DNA of 64,000 bases from Pseudarthrobacter polychromogenes (GTDB lineage: Bacteria > Actinomycetota > Actinomycetes > Actinomycetales > Micrococcaceae): contig NZ_BMKU01000002.1 in the NCBI RefSeq assembly GCF_014644495.1, positions 1 to 64,000 of the forward strand. The letters are read 5' to 3'. Shown in pieces: positions 16,264 to 25,187 of this stretch. The notes beneath the pieces are model-generated. The model was not told the origin of the DNA and made no database searches. It saw nothing but the letters and a program-made list of their open reading frames with translations. Within the stretch, counting starts at the first letter, position 1; the number at the start of each line of letters is the position of its first letter. Both the position numbers and the translations under genes were made by a program.

Positions 16264-17424
16264 ATGATGATCCGCAGGCTTCCCTTTGTGGCCCTTGCCG
16301 CAGCCCTGTCTCTTTCCGTCGCTTCCTGCAGCAGTTCGACGTCGGGCGCCTCAAGCGTTCCCGACGCCGGCGTGTCCGAGAAGGCCCAGCAGGCCCTTGA
16401 CGAGATCAAGGGCCAGGTCCTCAGCAAGGGGCCCAACGGCGAGACGCCGTCCCCGGCGTCCGCAGCAGACCTTACGCCGGAAGAGATTGAGAAGGTCAAG
16501 GCGCTCAACGCCACGGCCGCCATCGTGATGCACTACGGCGGAAACGACTGGGCCACGGCCCAGGTCAACGGCCTTAAGAGCGAATTCGAAAAGCTCGGCA
16601 TCAAGGTCATCGCCACAACCGATGCGAACTTCAAGCCGGACAAGCAGGTTTCGGATATCGAGACTGTCATGACGCAGGAGCCTGACATCATCGTTTCCAT
16701 CCCCACGGACCCCGTGGCCACGGCATCCGCATACAAGAAGGCCGCGGAGGCCGGCACCAAGCTCGTCTTCATGGACAACATCCCCCAGGGCCTGACCGCC
16801 GGCCAGGACTACGTCTCCGTTGTCTCTGCCGACAATTACGGCAACGGCGTTGTCTCAGCCCACCAGATGGCCAAAGCACTGGGTGGCAAGGGGAAGATCG
16901 GGCTGGTCTTCCACCAGGCCGACTTCTTCGTGACCAAGCAGCGCTATGAAGGCTTCAAGGAAACCATCACCAAGGAATACCCGGACATCCAGGTGGTCGA
17001 GGAAAAGGGGATTGCCGGCCCTGACTTCGCTGGAGACGCCCAGGCCGCTGCCAACGCCATGCTGAGCAAGTACCCTGACCTGTCCGGCATCTGGGCGGTG
17101 TGGGATGTGCCTGCAGAAGGCGTCATGGCCGCTGCCCGGGCCGCGGGCCGGCAGGACCTGAAGATCGCCACGGAGGACCTCGGCAAGAACGTCGCCATTG
17201 CCCTGGCCAAGGATGAACTCGTCGTCGGCCTCGGGGCCCAGGTCCCGTTCGACCAGGGCGTCACGGAAGCCCGGCTGGGCGCAGGCGCCCTCATCGGCAA
17301 GGAAGCGCCCGCCTACGTGGCCCTCAGTGCCCTCCCGGTTGACCACTCCAACGTCCTGGAGGCCTGGAAGCAGGTCTACCACGAGGATGCACCGAAGGAC
17401 ATCCAGGACTCCTACAAGAAGTAG
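16264..17424 (+). CDS. Sugar ABC transporter substrate-binding lipoprotein
   Basis: A 386-residue type I periplasmic-binding lipoprotein. The lipobox is SVASC with the lipidated Cys at residue 22. A linker of about 70 residues precedes the binding core, which starts ATAAIVMHYGGNDWATAQVNGLKSEF and has the family pattern of ribose/xylose-type binding proteins. It should capture the sugar outside the cell and hand it to the ATPase and permease encoded just downstream. A strong hairpin follows its stop, which often favours higher expression of the binding protein over the other subunits. Confidence 0.9.
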   Translation: MMIRRLPFVALAAALSLSVASCSSSTSGASSVPDAGVSEKAQQALDEIKGQVLSKGPNGETPSPASAADLTPEEIEKVKALNATAAIVMHYGGNDWATAQVNGLKSEFEKLGIKVIATTDANFKPDKQVSDIETVMTQEPDIIVSIPTDPVATASAYKKAAEAGTKLVFMDNIPQGLTAGQDYVSVVSADNYGNGVVSAHQMAKALGGKGKIGLVFHQADFFVTKQRYEGFKETITKEYPDIQVVEEKGIAGPDFAGDAQAAANAMLSKYPDLSGIWAVWDVPAEGVMAAARAAGRQDLKIATEDLGKNVAIALAKDELVVGLGAQVPFDQGVTEARLGAGALIGKEAPAYVALSALPVDHSNVLEAWKQVYHEDAPKDIQDSYKK

Positions 17425-17434
17425 CCAAAAACCG

Positions 17435-17462
17435 GCGGTGCGGGGTGTCCACCCCGCACCGC
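17435..17462 (+). terminator. Hairpin between binding-protein and ATPase genes
   Basis: GCGGTGCGGGGTG (17435-17447) pairs perfectly with CACCCCGCACCGC (17450-17462) around a 2-nt loop. It lies inside the operon, so partial attenuation or protection of the upstream mRNA is likelier than full termination. Confidence 0.6.
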
Positions 17463-17477
17463 ACCGAAAGGGCAACG

Positions 17478-18986
17478 ATGAACACCGCAGACAATGTCGT
17501 CGAAATGCGCTCGATTTCCAAGGGCTTCAACGGCGTTCCCGTCCTGAAGGACGTCAGCTTCGACGTCCGCAAGGGCGAGGTCCACGCACTGGCGGGCGGC
17601 AACGGCGCCGGGAAGTCCACGCTCATGAAGATCCTCCAGGGCGTCTACCAGGCAGACGCCGGGGAGATCCTCATTGGAGGCAAGCCGGCCGTCATCAATA
17701 CGATCCAGGACGCGAAGGCCGCCGGGATCGGCATGGTCTTCCAGGAATTCAGCCTGGTGCCGAGCCTGACCGTTGCACAGAACATCTTCCTGGGCGCGGA
17801 ACCGCTCGGTCCCGGACGGCTCATCGACGACCGTGCGGCGGTGCGCCGGGCCAGGGAAGTTTTCGCAGAGATGGAGGTCGACGTCGATCCCCGCGCCCAG
17901 GTCTCACGGCTCGGTACTGCCTACTGGCAGCTGACCGAGATCGCCAAAGCACTCGCACAGAACGCGCAGGTGCTGATCATGGACGAACCCACTGCCAGCC
18001 TGGCCCGGCACGAGTCCGAGGCGCTCTTCGAACTGATTGACCGCCTCAAGCAGCGCGGCATTTCAATCATCTACATCTCCCACCGCATGGATGAGGTGTA
18101 CAGGCTCGCGGACAGGATCACCATCCTCCGCGACGGCCGCCACCTCCTCACCGCGCCGCTGACGGATGTCACCCCCGAGCAGATCGTGGAAGGCATCGTG
18201 GGCAAGAAGATCGAGGGCCAGCTTTCCTACCGTGCGCGTGACCATGCGGAACACACCGGGGCGCCGCTGCTGGAAGTCCGCGGCCTCAATGCGGGGCCGC
18301 GGGTCCGGGATGTTTCCTTCGCGCTCCGGCCCGGCGAGATCCTGGGCCTGGCAGGACTGATGGGCAGCGGACGCACCGAACTCGCCCGTGCGCTCTTCGG
18401 CATTGACAAGGTGGACAGCGGCGACGTCCTCCTGCGCGGCAAAAAGGTCACCCTTGCCTCGCCGCAGCAGGCCATCAACGCCGGCGTCGCCCTCATCCCG
18501 GAGGACCGCAGGGCCCAGGGCCTCGTCCTGGACCACTCCGTCCGGGACAACCTGCTGCTTCCCCTCCTGGGCCAGATCCAGCGGGGACCGCTCCTGGACG
18601 GCGCCAAGGGCAAGGAATTGTCCTCGTCCCTGATCAAGAAGTTCGCGGTGAAGGTGGCCCACCCCCACCGCCCGGTGCGTCTCCTTTCCGGCGGAAACCA
18701 GCAGAAGGTGGTCATCGCCAAGTGGCTGGGCACCGATCCGGACATCCTGATCCTGGACGAGCCAACGGCCGGCGTCGATATCGGCACCAAGAGCGAAATC
18801 CTGGACATGATCCGTGCGCTCGCCGGCGCCGGCAAGGCCGTCATCGTCATCTCCTCCGAGTACCCCGAACTACTCGCGGTCAGCGACCGCGTCCTCGTCC
18901 TCAAGGACGGCTCCATCATCCGTGATATCCCCCGCAGCGAGATCGCTGACGAGGAATATCTCCAACTCGCAGTGCAGGGAGTCTGA
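17478..18986 (+). CDS. Sugar ABC transporter ATP-binding protein
   Basis: A 502-residue double ATPase of the RbsA/XylG type. The first domain has Walker A GGNGAGKST at residues 40-48 and Walker B LIMDEPTA. The second domain has a degenerate Walker A (GLMGSGRTEL, no lysine) but a normal signature LSGGNQQKV and Walker B LILDEPTAGVD, as is usual for this family. The start at 17478 follows AAAGGGC; 17445 is open but falls within the hairpin. The permease starts 2 bp after the stop. Confidence 0.93.
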   Translation: MNTADNVVEMRSISKGFNGVPVLKDVSFDVRKGEVHALAGGNGAGKSTLMKILQGVYQADAGEILIGGKPAVINTIQDAKAAGIGMVFQEFSLVPSLTVAQNIFLGAEPLGPGRLIDDRAAVRRAREVFAEMEVDVDPRAQVSRLGTAYWQLTEIAKALAQNAQVLIMDEPTASLARHESEALFELIDRLKQRGISIIYISHRMDEVYRLADRITILRDGRHLLTAPLTDVTPEQIVEGIVGKKIEGQLSYRARDHAEHTGAPLLEVRGLNAGPRVRDVSFALRPGEILGLAGLMGSGRTELARALFGIDKVDSGDVLLRGKKVTLASPQQAINAGVALIPEDRRAQGLVLDHSVRDNLLLPLLGQIQRGPLLDGAKGKELSSSLIKKFAVKVAHPHRPVRLLSGGNQQKVVIAKWLGTDPDILILDEPTAGVDIGTKSEILDMIRALAGAGKAVIVISSEYPELLAVSDRVLVLKDGSIIRDIPRSEIADEEYLQLAVQGV

Positions 18987-18988
18987 AA

Positions 18989-19975
18989 GTGAGCAAGGCA
19001 AACACCATCGCGCCGCGGGACACCGCGGCCCCCCGCAGTCTCAGCACCATCCTCAAGGACCTCGACTGGCGGCGCTACGTCATCTACATCGGCTTCGTCG
19101 TCGTCTTCCTCTTCTTCGCCGTCCTGCTCCGCGACCAGGGCTTCCTGTCGCCGAACAACCTGCTGAACATCTTCCGGCAGACCGCCACGATCACCGTCAT
19201 CGCCGTCGGCATGACCTACGTGATCGCGTGTGCGGAGATCGATCTCAGCGTCGGATCCGTGGCCGGCCTTTCCAGTGTGTGCACGGCAATGGCACTGTCC
19301 CAGTTCGGCCTGATCCCCGGCATCCTGGCCGGGCTCGCCGTCGGACTGGTGGTCGGGTCCATCAACGGTGCCTTGGTCAGCCTCCTTGGCATCCCGTCCT
19401 TCCTGGTGACACTCGGCATGCTGGGGATAGCCGTGGGCGTTGCCCAATGGATCACGGCGTCGGCGCCCCAGCCCATCCTGAACGACACGTTCAACACGCT
19501 GTTCGGATCCGGCAACTTCGGTCCAATACCCGGCCTGGTGGTCTGGAGCGCCATCTTCGTCGCCATCGGCGCCGTGGTGCTGAACCGCACCAAGTTCGGC
19601 CGCCAGGTCCTGGCCACGGGCGGCAACCGCAACGCCGCAGATTTCACCGGCATCAACACCAAGCGCATCAAATTCCAGGTCCTCCTCATCTCGGCCATGG
19701 CGGCAAGCGTCGCCGGCATGCTCTACGCCGGCCGCCTCCAGTCCGGACGGTTCCAGTGGGGCTCCGGAGACGAGCTTTCCGCCATCGCCGCCGTCATCCT
19801 GGGTGGAACCAGCCTCTTCGGCGGGTTCGGTTCCATCATCGGCACCCTCTTCGGTGCCCTGCTGATTGGCCTGATCAACAACGGACTCATCCTGGCCGGG
19901 CTCGACAGCAGCCAGCAGCAGGTGGTCCGGGGCGCCATCATCATCCTGGCCGTCGCACTGGCCCGGAAGAAGTAG
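18989..19975 (+). CDS. Sugar ABC transporter permease
   Basis: A 328-residue membrane protein of the RbsC/XylH type with about ten hydrophobic segments. The start is GTG. The motif AEIDLSVGSVAGL near residue 80 and ILGGTSLFGGFGSIIGTLFGALLIG near residue 270 are family hallmarks. It forms the membrane channel for the sugar bound by the lipoprotein. The gene lies 2 bp after the ATPase gene and 46 bp before the isomerase-like gene. Confidence 0.93.
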   Translation: MSKANTIAPRDTAAPRSLSTILKDLDWRRYVIYIGFVVVFLFFAVLLRDQGFLSPNNLLNIFRQTATITVIAVGMTYVIACAEIDLSVGSVAGLSSVCTAMALSQFGLIPGILAGLAVGLVVGSINGALVSLLGIPSFLVTLGMLGIAVGVAQWITASAPQPILNDTFNTLFGSGNFGPIPGLVVWSAIFVAIGAVVLNRTKFGRQVLATGGNRNAADFTGINTKRIKFQVLLISAMAASVAGMLYAGRLQSGRFQWGSGDELSAIAAVILGGTSLFGGFGSIIGTLFGALLIGLINNGLILAGLDSSQQQVVRGAIIILAVALARKK

Positions 19976-20021
19976 CACCCATGACCCCCAAATCTCCTGT
20001 GGCACCTGAAAGGCACAAGCA

Positions 20022-20837
20022 ATGAAACTTGGTTACTGTTCCATTACCTGGGGCGGCGTGGTGGGCCACCCCCAAGGCGTGACGAGCGTCAAGGACCTTT
20101 TCTACATGACCCACGGGTCCATGAAGGATGCCGTCCGGGACATCGCATCGGTGGGCTACGAGGGCGTTGAGATGTTCGATGGCAACCTCGCGGAATACGC
20201 GGATAAGCCGGAGGAACTCAAGGACATACTGGGCGGCTCCGGAGTTGCCCTGACCAGTGTGTATACCGGCGCCAACTTCATCTATGCCGATATCCTTCCC
20301 GACGAACTGCACCGGATCCATCGGGCGGCCGAACTGGCCGCGGACTTCGGGGCGGAACGCCTGGTAGTCGGAGGCGGCGCCCGCCGTGCGGCGGGAACCA
20401 CCGAAGAGGACTACCACCGCCTCGGCACGGCCCTGGACAGGGTCATGGACATTGCAGAAAGCTTCGGGCTCTCGGCCAGCTACCATCCGCACCTGACCAC
20501 CATCGTGGAAAGCCCGGACGAGCTGGACAAGCTCATGCCGCTCACCCGGATCGGCTTCTGCCCCGACACCGCCCACCTTGCGGCCGGGGGAGCGGACCCG
20601 GCCGCGGTCATCCGGAAGTACCCCGACAGGATCCGGCACGTCCACCTCAAAGACCTTCGGCGGGACCCCTTTGCGTTCCTGCCCCTGGGCCAGGGCGAAC
20701 TCGACTTCCCGGACATCCTCGCCGCCATCCGGGAGAGCGGCTACGACAGCTGGCTCATGGTCGAGTTGGACGGCTACGACGGCGATCCCCGGGAAGCCGC
20801 CGAGATCAGCAAGAAGTACCTCGAAAAAATCCTCTGA
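20022..20837 (+). CDS. Xylose-isomerase-like TIM barrel, candidate anhydrosugar lyase or hydratase
   Basis: A 271-residue AP_endonuclease_2 TIM barrel, the family of inosose dehydratase and sugar isomerases. Likely metal ligands are in GYEGVEMFDG, FCPDTAHLAAGG, RHVHLKDL and MVELDGYDGD. In levoglucosan operons, as I recall, proteins of this family (LgdB) act after the dehydrogenase, by elimination and hydration of the 3-keto-anhydrosugar. The neighbouring dehydrogenase supports that role; a general isomerase is the alternative. Only one such gene is present here. Confidence 0.75.
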   Translation: MKLGYCSITWGGVVGHPQGVTSVKDLFYMTHGSMKDAVRDIASVGYEGVEMFDGNLAEYADKPEELKDILGGSGVALTSVYTGANFIYADILPDELHRIHRAAELAADFGAERLVVGGGARRAAGTTEEDYHRLGTALDRVMDIAESFGLSASYHPHLTTIVESPDELDKLMPLTRIGFCPDTAHLAAGGADPAAVIRKYPDRIRHVHLKDLRRDPFAFLPLGQGELDFPDILAAIRESGYDSWLMVELDGYDGDPREAAEISKKYLEKIL

Positions 20838-20904
20838 CTTCACTCCCACTGGGAAGCCGCAGCAGGCGCTCCCGCCATCTTTTTCCGAAAGGAACCCGAT
20901 TCAC

Positions 20905-22077
20905 ATGCAGAACCTCAACGTTGGCCTCATCGGAGGCGGCTTCATGGGCAAAGCCCATTCCCTCGCTTACGCGGCCATGCCCATGTTCTTCTGGCCGGCA
21001 CCTGCCCTTCCGGTCCGCAAGGTCATCGCGGAGGCCAACCCCGAGCTGGCCTCGGAAGCGGCCCGCCGTTTCGGCTTCGAAAAGTCCACCTCGGATTGGC
21101 GCAGCATCATCGACGACCCGGACATCCACGTCGTAGACATTGCAACGCCCAACCACCTCCACGCCGAGATTGCCATTGCCGCCGCCGAAGCCGGCAAGCA
21201 CATCATCTGCGAAAAGCCCTTGGCCCGCACCGGTGAGGAATCCAAGGCCATGTACGACGCGGTCAAGGATAAGAACCTCGTCCACATGGTTGCGTTCAAC
21301 TACCGGCGGACCCCGGCCGTTGCCCTGGCCAAGAAATACATCGAGGAAGGTGCCATAGGCCAGATTCTCAACTTCCGCGGGACCTACCTGCAGGACTGGA
21401 GCGCCGACCCCAACTCCCCGTTGTCCTGGCGTTTCCAGAAATCGATCGCAGGCTCCGGCGCCCTGGGCGACATCGCCACGCACGTCATCGACATGGCCCG
21501 GTACCTCGTCGGCGAGTTCAGCGCCGTCAACGCCCTCCTGTCCACCTGGATCCCCGAGCGGCCGCTTCAAACCGGTGGTGCCGACGCGCTCGGCACGGTA
21601 CGTGGCGGGGAGGGCCCCCGGGGCCAGGTTGATGTGGACGACGAAGTGATGACCATGATCCGCTTTGCCAATGGTGCCGTGGGTTCCGTGGAAGCTACAC
21701 GCAATGCCCACGGGCGGAACAACTACATCACGTTCGAAATCCACGGAACCGAAGGAAGCATCGTGTTCAACTACGAGCGGCGCGACGAACTGCAGGTCTG
21801 CTTCGCCTCGGACCAGGGCGACCGCCGCGGATTCCGGACCGTCTACACCGGCCCTGCCCATCCGTACGGGGAAGGCCTCTGGCCCATCCCGGCGCTGGGC
21901 ATCGGCTACGGGGAAACGAAAATCATCGAGGCCTACGACTTCTTCAAAGCCATTGCCGAAGGCGGAAGCGTCAGCCCCAACTTCGAAGACGGGTACCAGG
22001 TGGCCCTCATCGACGACGCGATCGTCGAGTCCGCTGCGAAGGAATCGTGGGTGGAGGTTCCGCAGATCAACGCATGA
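20905..22077 (+). CDS. lgdA: Gfo/Idh/MocA oxidoreductase, probable levoglucosan dehydrogenase
   Basis: A 390-residue NAD(P)-dependent dehydrogenase. The Rossmann motif GLIGGGFMGKAH is at residues 7-18, the EKP motif with the catalytic lysine at 103-105, and Asp189/His193 in GDIATHVIDM fill the usual catalytic positions. The sequence looks very close to levoglucosan dehydrogenase LgdA described from Pseudarthrobacter phenanthrenivorans, which oxidises levoglucosan at C3 with NAD+; this is from memory and was not aligned. It sits in an operon with a sugar ABC transporter and an LgdB-like protein, which fits. Confidence 0.8.
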   Translation: MQNLNVGLIGGGFMGKAHSLAYAAMPMFFWPAPALPVRKVIAEANPELASEAARRFGFEKSTSDWRSIIDDPDIHVVDIATPNHLHAEIAIAAAEAGKHIICEKPLARTGEESKAMYDAVKDKNLVHMVAFNYRRTPAVALAKKYIEEGAIGQILNFRGTYLQDWSADPNSPLSWRFQKSIAGSGALGDIATHVIDMARYLVGEFSAVNALLSTWIPERPLQTGGADALGTVRGGEGPRGQVDVDDEVMTMIRFANGAVGSVEATRNAHGRNNYITFEIHGTEGSIVFNYERRDELQVCFASDQGDRRGFRTVYTGPAHPYGEGLWPIPALGIGYGETKIIEAYDFFKAIAEGGSVSPNFEDGYQVALIDDAIVESAAKESWVEVPQINA

Positions 22078-22083
22078 CCCAAC

Positions 22084-22113
22084 GGGAGGGGCGGCGATCC
22101 TGCCGCCCCTCCC
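22084..22113 (+). terminator. Hairpin after the dehydrogenase gene
   Basis: GGGAGGGGCGGC (22084-22095) pairs perfectly with GCCGCCCCTCCC (22102-22113) around GATCCT. It separates lgdA from the small monooxygenase gene, without a T-run. Confidence 0.6.
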
Positions 22114-22137
22114 GCACGCGCAACAGCACCCGAGGAC

Positions 22138-22470
22138 GTGAAATTGACGCACACAACAGTGAGCCAGGACGAAGCCCAGGTCTGGCTGATGCCAGTGTTC
22201 ACCGCAAGAGCAGGGCACGAAGCAGCGCTTCATGAAGCACTCGTTGGGCTGCAGTCCGCGAGCCGAAAAGACGCCGGATGCCTGGAATACACCGTCTTCT
22301 CTGACGATCAAAGGCCCGGTACGTTCGTCCTCTTTGAGGGATGGGCCCGCCACGAGGACCTCAAGGCCCACAACGAAGAAGACCATGTGAAGGAATTCGT
22401 GAAAGGGGTGCAGTCACTCCTTGCTGCACCGTTCTCCGTAACTCCCATCACGCCCCTTACCGGGCCCTAA
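22138..22470 (+). CDS. ABM-family putative quinol monooxygenase
   Basis: A 110-residue ferredoxin-like protein of the antibiotic biosynthesis monooxygenase superfamily. Marks are VWLMPVFTARAGHEAALHEAL, KDAGCLEYTVFSDDQRPGTFVLFEGW and the His-containing HEDLKAHNEEDHVKEF. The start is GTG with GAGGA directly upstream. It may oxidise a quinol or clear a side product of the sugar operon; the reaction is not known. It converges on the TetR gene with 17 bp between. Confidence 0.75.
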   Translation: MKLTHTTVSQDEAQVWLMPVFTARAGHEAALHEALVGLQSASRKDAGCLEYTVFSDDQRPGTFVLFEGWARHEDLKAHNEEDHVKEFVKGVQSLLAAPFSVTPITPLTGP

Positions 22471-22487
22471 ACGGCGGCCTGCCTGCC

Positions 22488-23150
22488 TCAGCCGTCGGCC
22501 AGGAGGCTGGCCGCCAGCGTCCTGGCAACGAAGCGGCCGAAACGCTCCGCGGTCCAGCCGCGCTTGAGGACCAGGGTCTCGTAGAGCTCAGCCGAAGTGC
22601 CCATAAAGAAGACGTCAGCAACCTCTTCCACCGCAAGGCCCGGCCTCAGGAACCCCCTCCCGAGCACCTGGCGTGCGTTGTGCAGCATGCGCTGGTACCG
22701 CTCCTCGTCCACGTCCCGAAGGAGCGCGGCCATGTCCGGGTCCCCGCTGGCCGCGGCGTCCCTGATGAGGAGAAAGACGGGCGAGCCCAGCGGGCTGACT
22801 TCCGCGACGAACCGGCCGAACTGCTCCATGAGCTCGCGGGGGTCTGCGACGGTGGCCTGGGCCCGGTCCGACCGCTCTTCAGCCGGCGGACCTCCTGCTC
22901 CACGCAGGCTCTGTTCGTAGATGGCCCGGACGAGACCCGGCTTTCCGCCAAACCCCTTGTATACGGATTCCTTGGAGACGCCGGCGGCATGGGCGATCGC
23001 GGCGATGGTGGTCCGGCCGTATCCGTTGGCCAGGAACAGCTCGCGCGACTGGGCGAGCACCCGCTTCCTCGACTCCTCGGCCGCCTCCTGCCGGCGCCGG
23101 GTGTCGTAGCTCCGGGAGCGGGGCGGCGCACCGTTGACCGCAGGACCCAT
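22488..23150 (-). CDS. TetR-family repressor
   Basis: A 220-residue regulator. The helix-turn-helix lies near residues 45-65 (GRTTIAAIAHAAGVSKESVYKGFGGKPGLVRAIYE). The C-terminal ligand domain is not one I can name. It is divergent from the SnoaL and reductase genes and probably controls them and itself through the palindromes in the shared 99-bp promoter region. Confidence 0.9.
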   Translation of the reverse strand: MGPAVNGAPPRSRSYDTRRRQEAAEESRKRVLAQSRELFLANGYGRTTIAAIAHAAGVSKESVYKGFGGKPGLVRAIYEQSLRGAGGPPAEERSDRAQATVADPRELMEQFGRFVAEVSPLGSPVFLLIRDAAASGDPDMAALLRDVDEERYQRMLHNARQVLGRGFLRPGLAVEEVADVFFMGTSAELYETLVLKRGWTAERFGRFVARTLAASLLADG

Positions 23151-23165
23151 CGGGCTTAAGCTCCT

Positions 23166-23203
23166 TGTATCAGTTGAATACAGCTGACTGTAATTGATTA
23201 CAG
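23166..23203. promoter_or_regulatory. TetR operator palindromes
   Basis: CTGTAAT-TG-ATTACAG (23188-23203) is a perfect inverted repeat; TGTAT-N7-ATACA (23166-23182) lies just beside it with the same TGTA/TACA core. Both lie between the divergent TetR and SnoaL genes. Confidence 0.7.
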
Positions 23204-23249
23204 CGTACCAGCCTCTCCGCCTTCCGCGACGGACACCAAGGAGCAGATC

Positions 23250-23699
23250 ATGGACGCTTCAGGAATCGACCGCGTGCCCGACGGCCCGGTGCGGCGCATG
23301 CTGGCCGCAGCCAATCGCCATGACCTCGAGGCCATGCTGACCGAGTTCGCGGATGACTACCGGAATACCACCCCCGCCCACCCGGCCCGCAGTTTCACCG
23401 GGTCGGTCCAGGTCCGCAAGAACTGGGCTGCCCTCTTTGCCGGCCTGCCGGACCTCTCACTCACCGTCCATGACGCCGCCACCGGACCGGCCGGCAGGAT
23501 CTGGCTGGAATGGAGCAACCGCGGCACCCGGGCGGACGGATCCGTGCAGCGCGCCGCCGGCGTGTCCATCCTTACCGTCCGCGACGACAGGATCGCTGCG
23601 GCCCAGTTCTACCTCGAACCCGTGGATCACGAGCCCGGCGACGTCAATGTTGCCATCGGTGAAGCGGTCCGCGGGAACGCCGGAGGTGGCCGGCCATGA
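23250..23699 (+). CDS. SnoaL/NTF2-like protein
   Basis: A 149-residue NTF2-like cone-fold protein with the usual opening (VRRMLAAANRHDLEAMLTEFADDYRN), the central WAALFAGLPDLSLTVHDA and the closing VREDRIAAAQFYLEPVDHE-like strand. Family members act as cyclases, isomerases or binding proteins. It overlaps the next gene by 4 bp (ATGA at 23696-23699), so the pair is translationally coupled. Confidence 0.85.
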   Translation: MDASGIDRVPDGPVRRMLAAANRHDLEAMLTEFADDYRNTTPAHPARSFTGSVQVRKNWAALFAGLPDLSLTVHDAATGPAGRIWLEWSNRGTRADGSVQRAAGVSILTVRDDRIAAAQFYLEPVDHEPGDVNVAIGEAVRGNAGGGRP

Positions 23700-24583
23700 T
23701 CCTGGTCGTCGGCGGCACAGGCCGCCTTGGCCGCGCCGTGGTTTCCCTTCTGGCGCAGGCCGGCTACAGGGTCCGCGTCATGGCGCGGGGCAGTTCCCGT
23801 CCTTTCGCCACGACGGTGAGCGACGGGGTCGAACTTTTCTGCGGCGATCTTGGCTCCGAAGCGGACTGCCGGGAAGCAGCGGCGGGCTGCACTGAGGTGG
23901 TCTTCGCGGCCTCGGGGTTCGGGCTCAAGGACTCCAGCCCGCGCACCGTAGACCGCGACGGCGCCATCCGCCTGGTGCGCGCCGCAGCGGAAGCAGGGGT
24001 ACAGCACATGGTGATGATGTCCATGCACGGCGCCGCCCCCGACGGGCCCATCGATTTCCTGCGCTGCAAGGCCGCGGCCGAGGACGCCGTCCGCGCGTCA
24101 GGCATGGACTGGACGGTTGTCCGGATCGGATCGCTCCTGGAACAGCGGCTCGAGATGATGGCCGTCCCGCTCGAGTCGAAGGGCAAGGTTCCTGTATTCG
24201 GTTCCGGATCCGTCCCGGTGACATACACCTCGGTGCAGGACGCGGCCGCCGTCGTGGTCCGTGCCCTCAAGGACCCGGCGCTGCGGAACCGTGTCATCGA
24301 ATGGGGCTCGCAGACGCTCACCGGCGATGAGTTGGCGGAAGCTGTGCTTTCCCGGGCCGGCCATGGCGCGGTCCAGCGGGTCCCGGCGGCTGCCTTAAAG
24401 GTGCTGTCCGTGGCTGCCAGGCCGTTTTCTCCGTTCCTTGCCCGGGCGGCAGGGGCCGGTATCTGGGAGGAGTCCGGAGCAGCTGCTTTCCCGTTTGGTC
24501 CGGCCCGGGCGGAGTTTCCGGACATTTCCGTCACCGGGCTGCAGTTTGGCAAGCCGGCCCGTGGGCCGGGACGCCCGGCCTAG
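23696..24583 (+). CDS. NAD(P)-binding reductase (atypical SDR, NmrA-like)
   Basis: A 295-residue atypical short-chain dehydrogenase. The N-terminal ILVVGGTGRLGRAVVSLL gives the GxxGxxG dinucleotide site, followed by HMVMMSMHGAAP and SGMDWTVVRIGSLLEQ. These proteins often reduce quinone-like compounds or sense NADP. It is coupled to the SnoaL gene and lies under the TetR control region, so a detoxification role is plausible but not shown. Confidence 0.85.
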   Translation: MILVVGGTGRLGRAVVSLLAQAGYRVRVMARGSSRPFATTVSDGVELFCGDLGSEADCREAAAGCTEVVFAASGFGLKDSSPRTVDRDGAIRLVRAAAEAGVQHMVMMSMHGAAPDGPIDFLRCKAAAEDAVRASGMDWTVVRIGSLLEQRLEMMAVPLESKGKVPVFGSGSVPVTYTSVQDAAAVVVRALKDPALRNRVIEWGSQTLTGDELAEAVLSRAGHGAVQRVPAAALKVLSVAARPFSPFLARAAGAGIWEESGAAAFPFGPARAEFPDISVTGLQFGKPARGPGRPA

Positions 24584-24604
24584 CGGGCATGCAACAATGA
24601 CGCC

Positions 24605-25081
24605 ATGACCCAAGAGCAGCATTCCTCCACCGCGCAGCTGGACAGTACCGACCGCCCCGCATTCGAAGCCGCCTACCAGGCCGCCCAAAAGAGCCTGGCC
24701 GGTGGCGGCATTCCCATCGGGGCTGCGCTTGCCCGGAACGGCGAGGTGGCTGCCAGCGGGCACAACGAACGCGTCCAGAACGCCGATCCTATTGCGCATG
24801 GGGAAATGTCCGCGCTCCGCGCCGCCGGGCGGCAGAAGACCTACCGCAACACCACGCTGTACACCACCTTGGCTCCGTGCGCCATGTGCGCCGGAACCAT
24901 CATCCAGTTCAAGATCCCGCGCGTGGTGGTGGGGGAGGCGCGCACGTTCGACGGCGAGCTGGAGCTCCTCCGGTCGCGCGGGGTTGAGGTGGTGGTGCTG
25001 GATGACCAGCGTTGCGTGGACATGATGCGCACCTTCCAGGCAGACCACCCGGAGCTGTGGGCGGAAGATATCGCGGAGTAG
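24605..25081 (+). CDS. Cytosine deaminase of the yeast Fcy1 type
   Basis: A 158-residue zinc deaminase. The zinc ligands are His65 with catalytic Glu67 (AHGEMSAL) and Cys92/Cys95 (APCAMC). The C-terminal half (PRVVVGEARTFDGELELLRSRGVEVVVLDDQRCVDMM...WAEDIAE) resembles yeast cytosine deaminase more than bacterial CodA or TadA, as I remember those proteins. It would convert cytosine to uracil and could link with the nucleoside salvage genes at 1.6-5.1 kb. Substrate choice between cytosine and guanine or creatinine-like bases is inferred. Confidence 0.8.
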   Translation: MTQEQHSSTAQLDSTDRPAFEAAYQAAQKSLAGGGIPIGAALARNGEVAASGHNERVQNADPIAHGEMSALRAAGRQKTYRNTTLYTTLAPCAMCAGTIIQFKIPRVVVGEARTFDGELELLRSRGVEVVVLDDQRCVDMMRTFQADHPELWAEDIAE

Positions 25082-25187
25082 GGGATTTCCGGGGGACCTT
25101 GATACGGGCCCAGAGTCGGGACCTATGGCCCGTCCCGGCCGCCGCACTGTCCATCAGACTGGAGAGTGCACGAGTGGAGGTTCAGGG

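Noticed and set aside
18227..20005. 592-residue minus-strand open frame
   Set aside because: Antisense to the ABC ATPase and permease genes; the Gly/Asp/Glu-rich composition is typical of antisense to GC-rich membrane genes.
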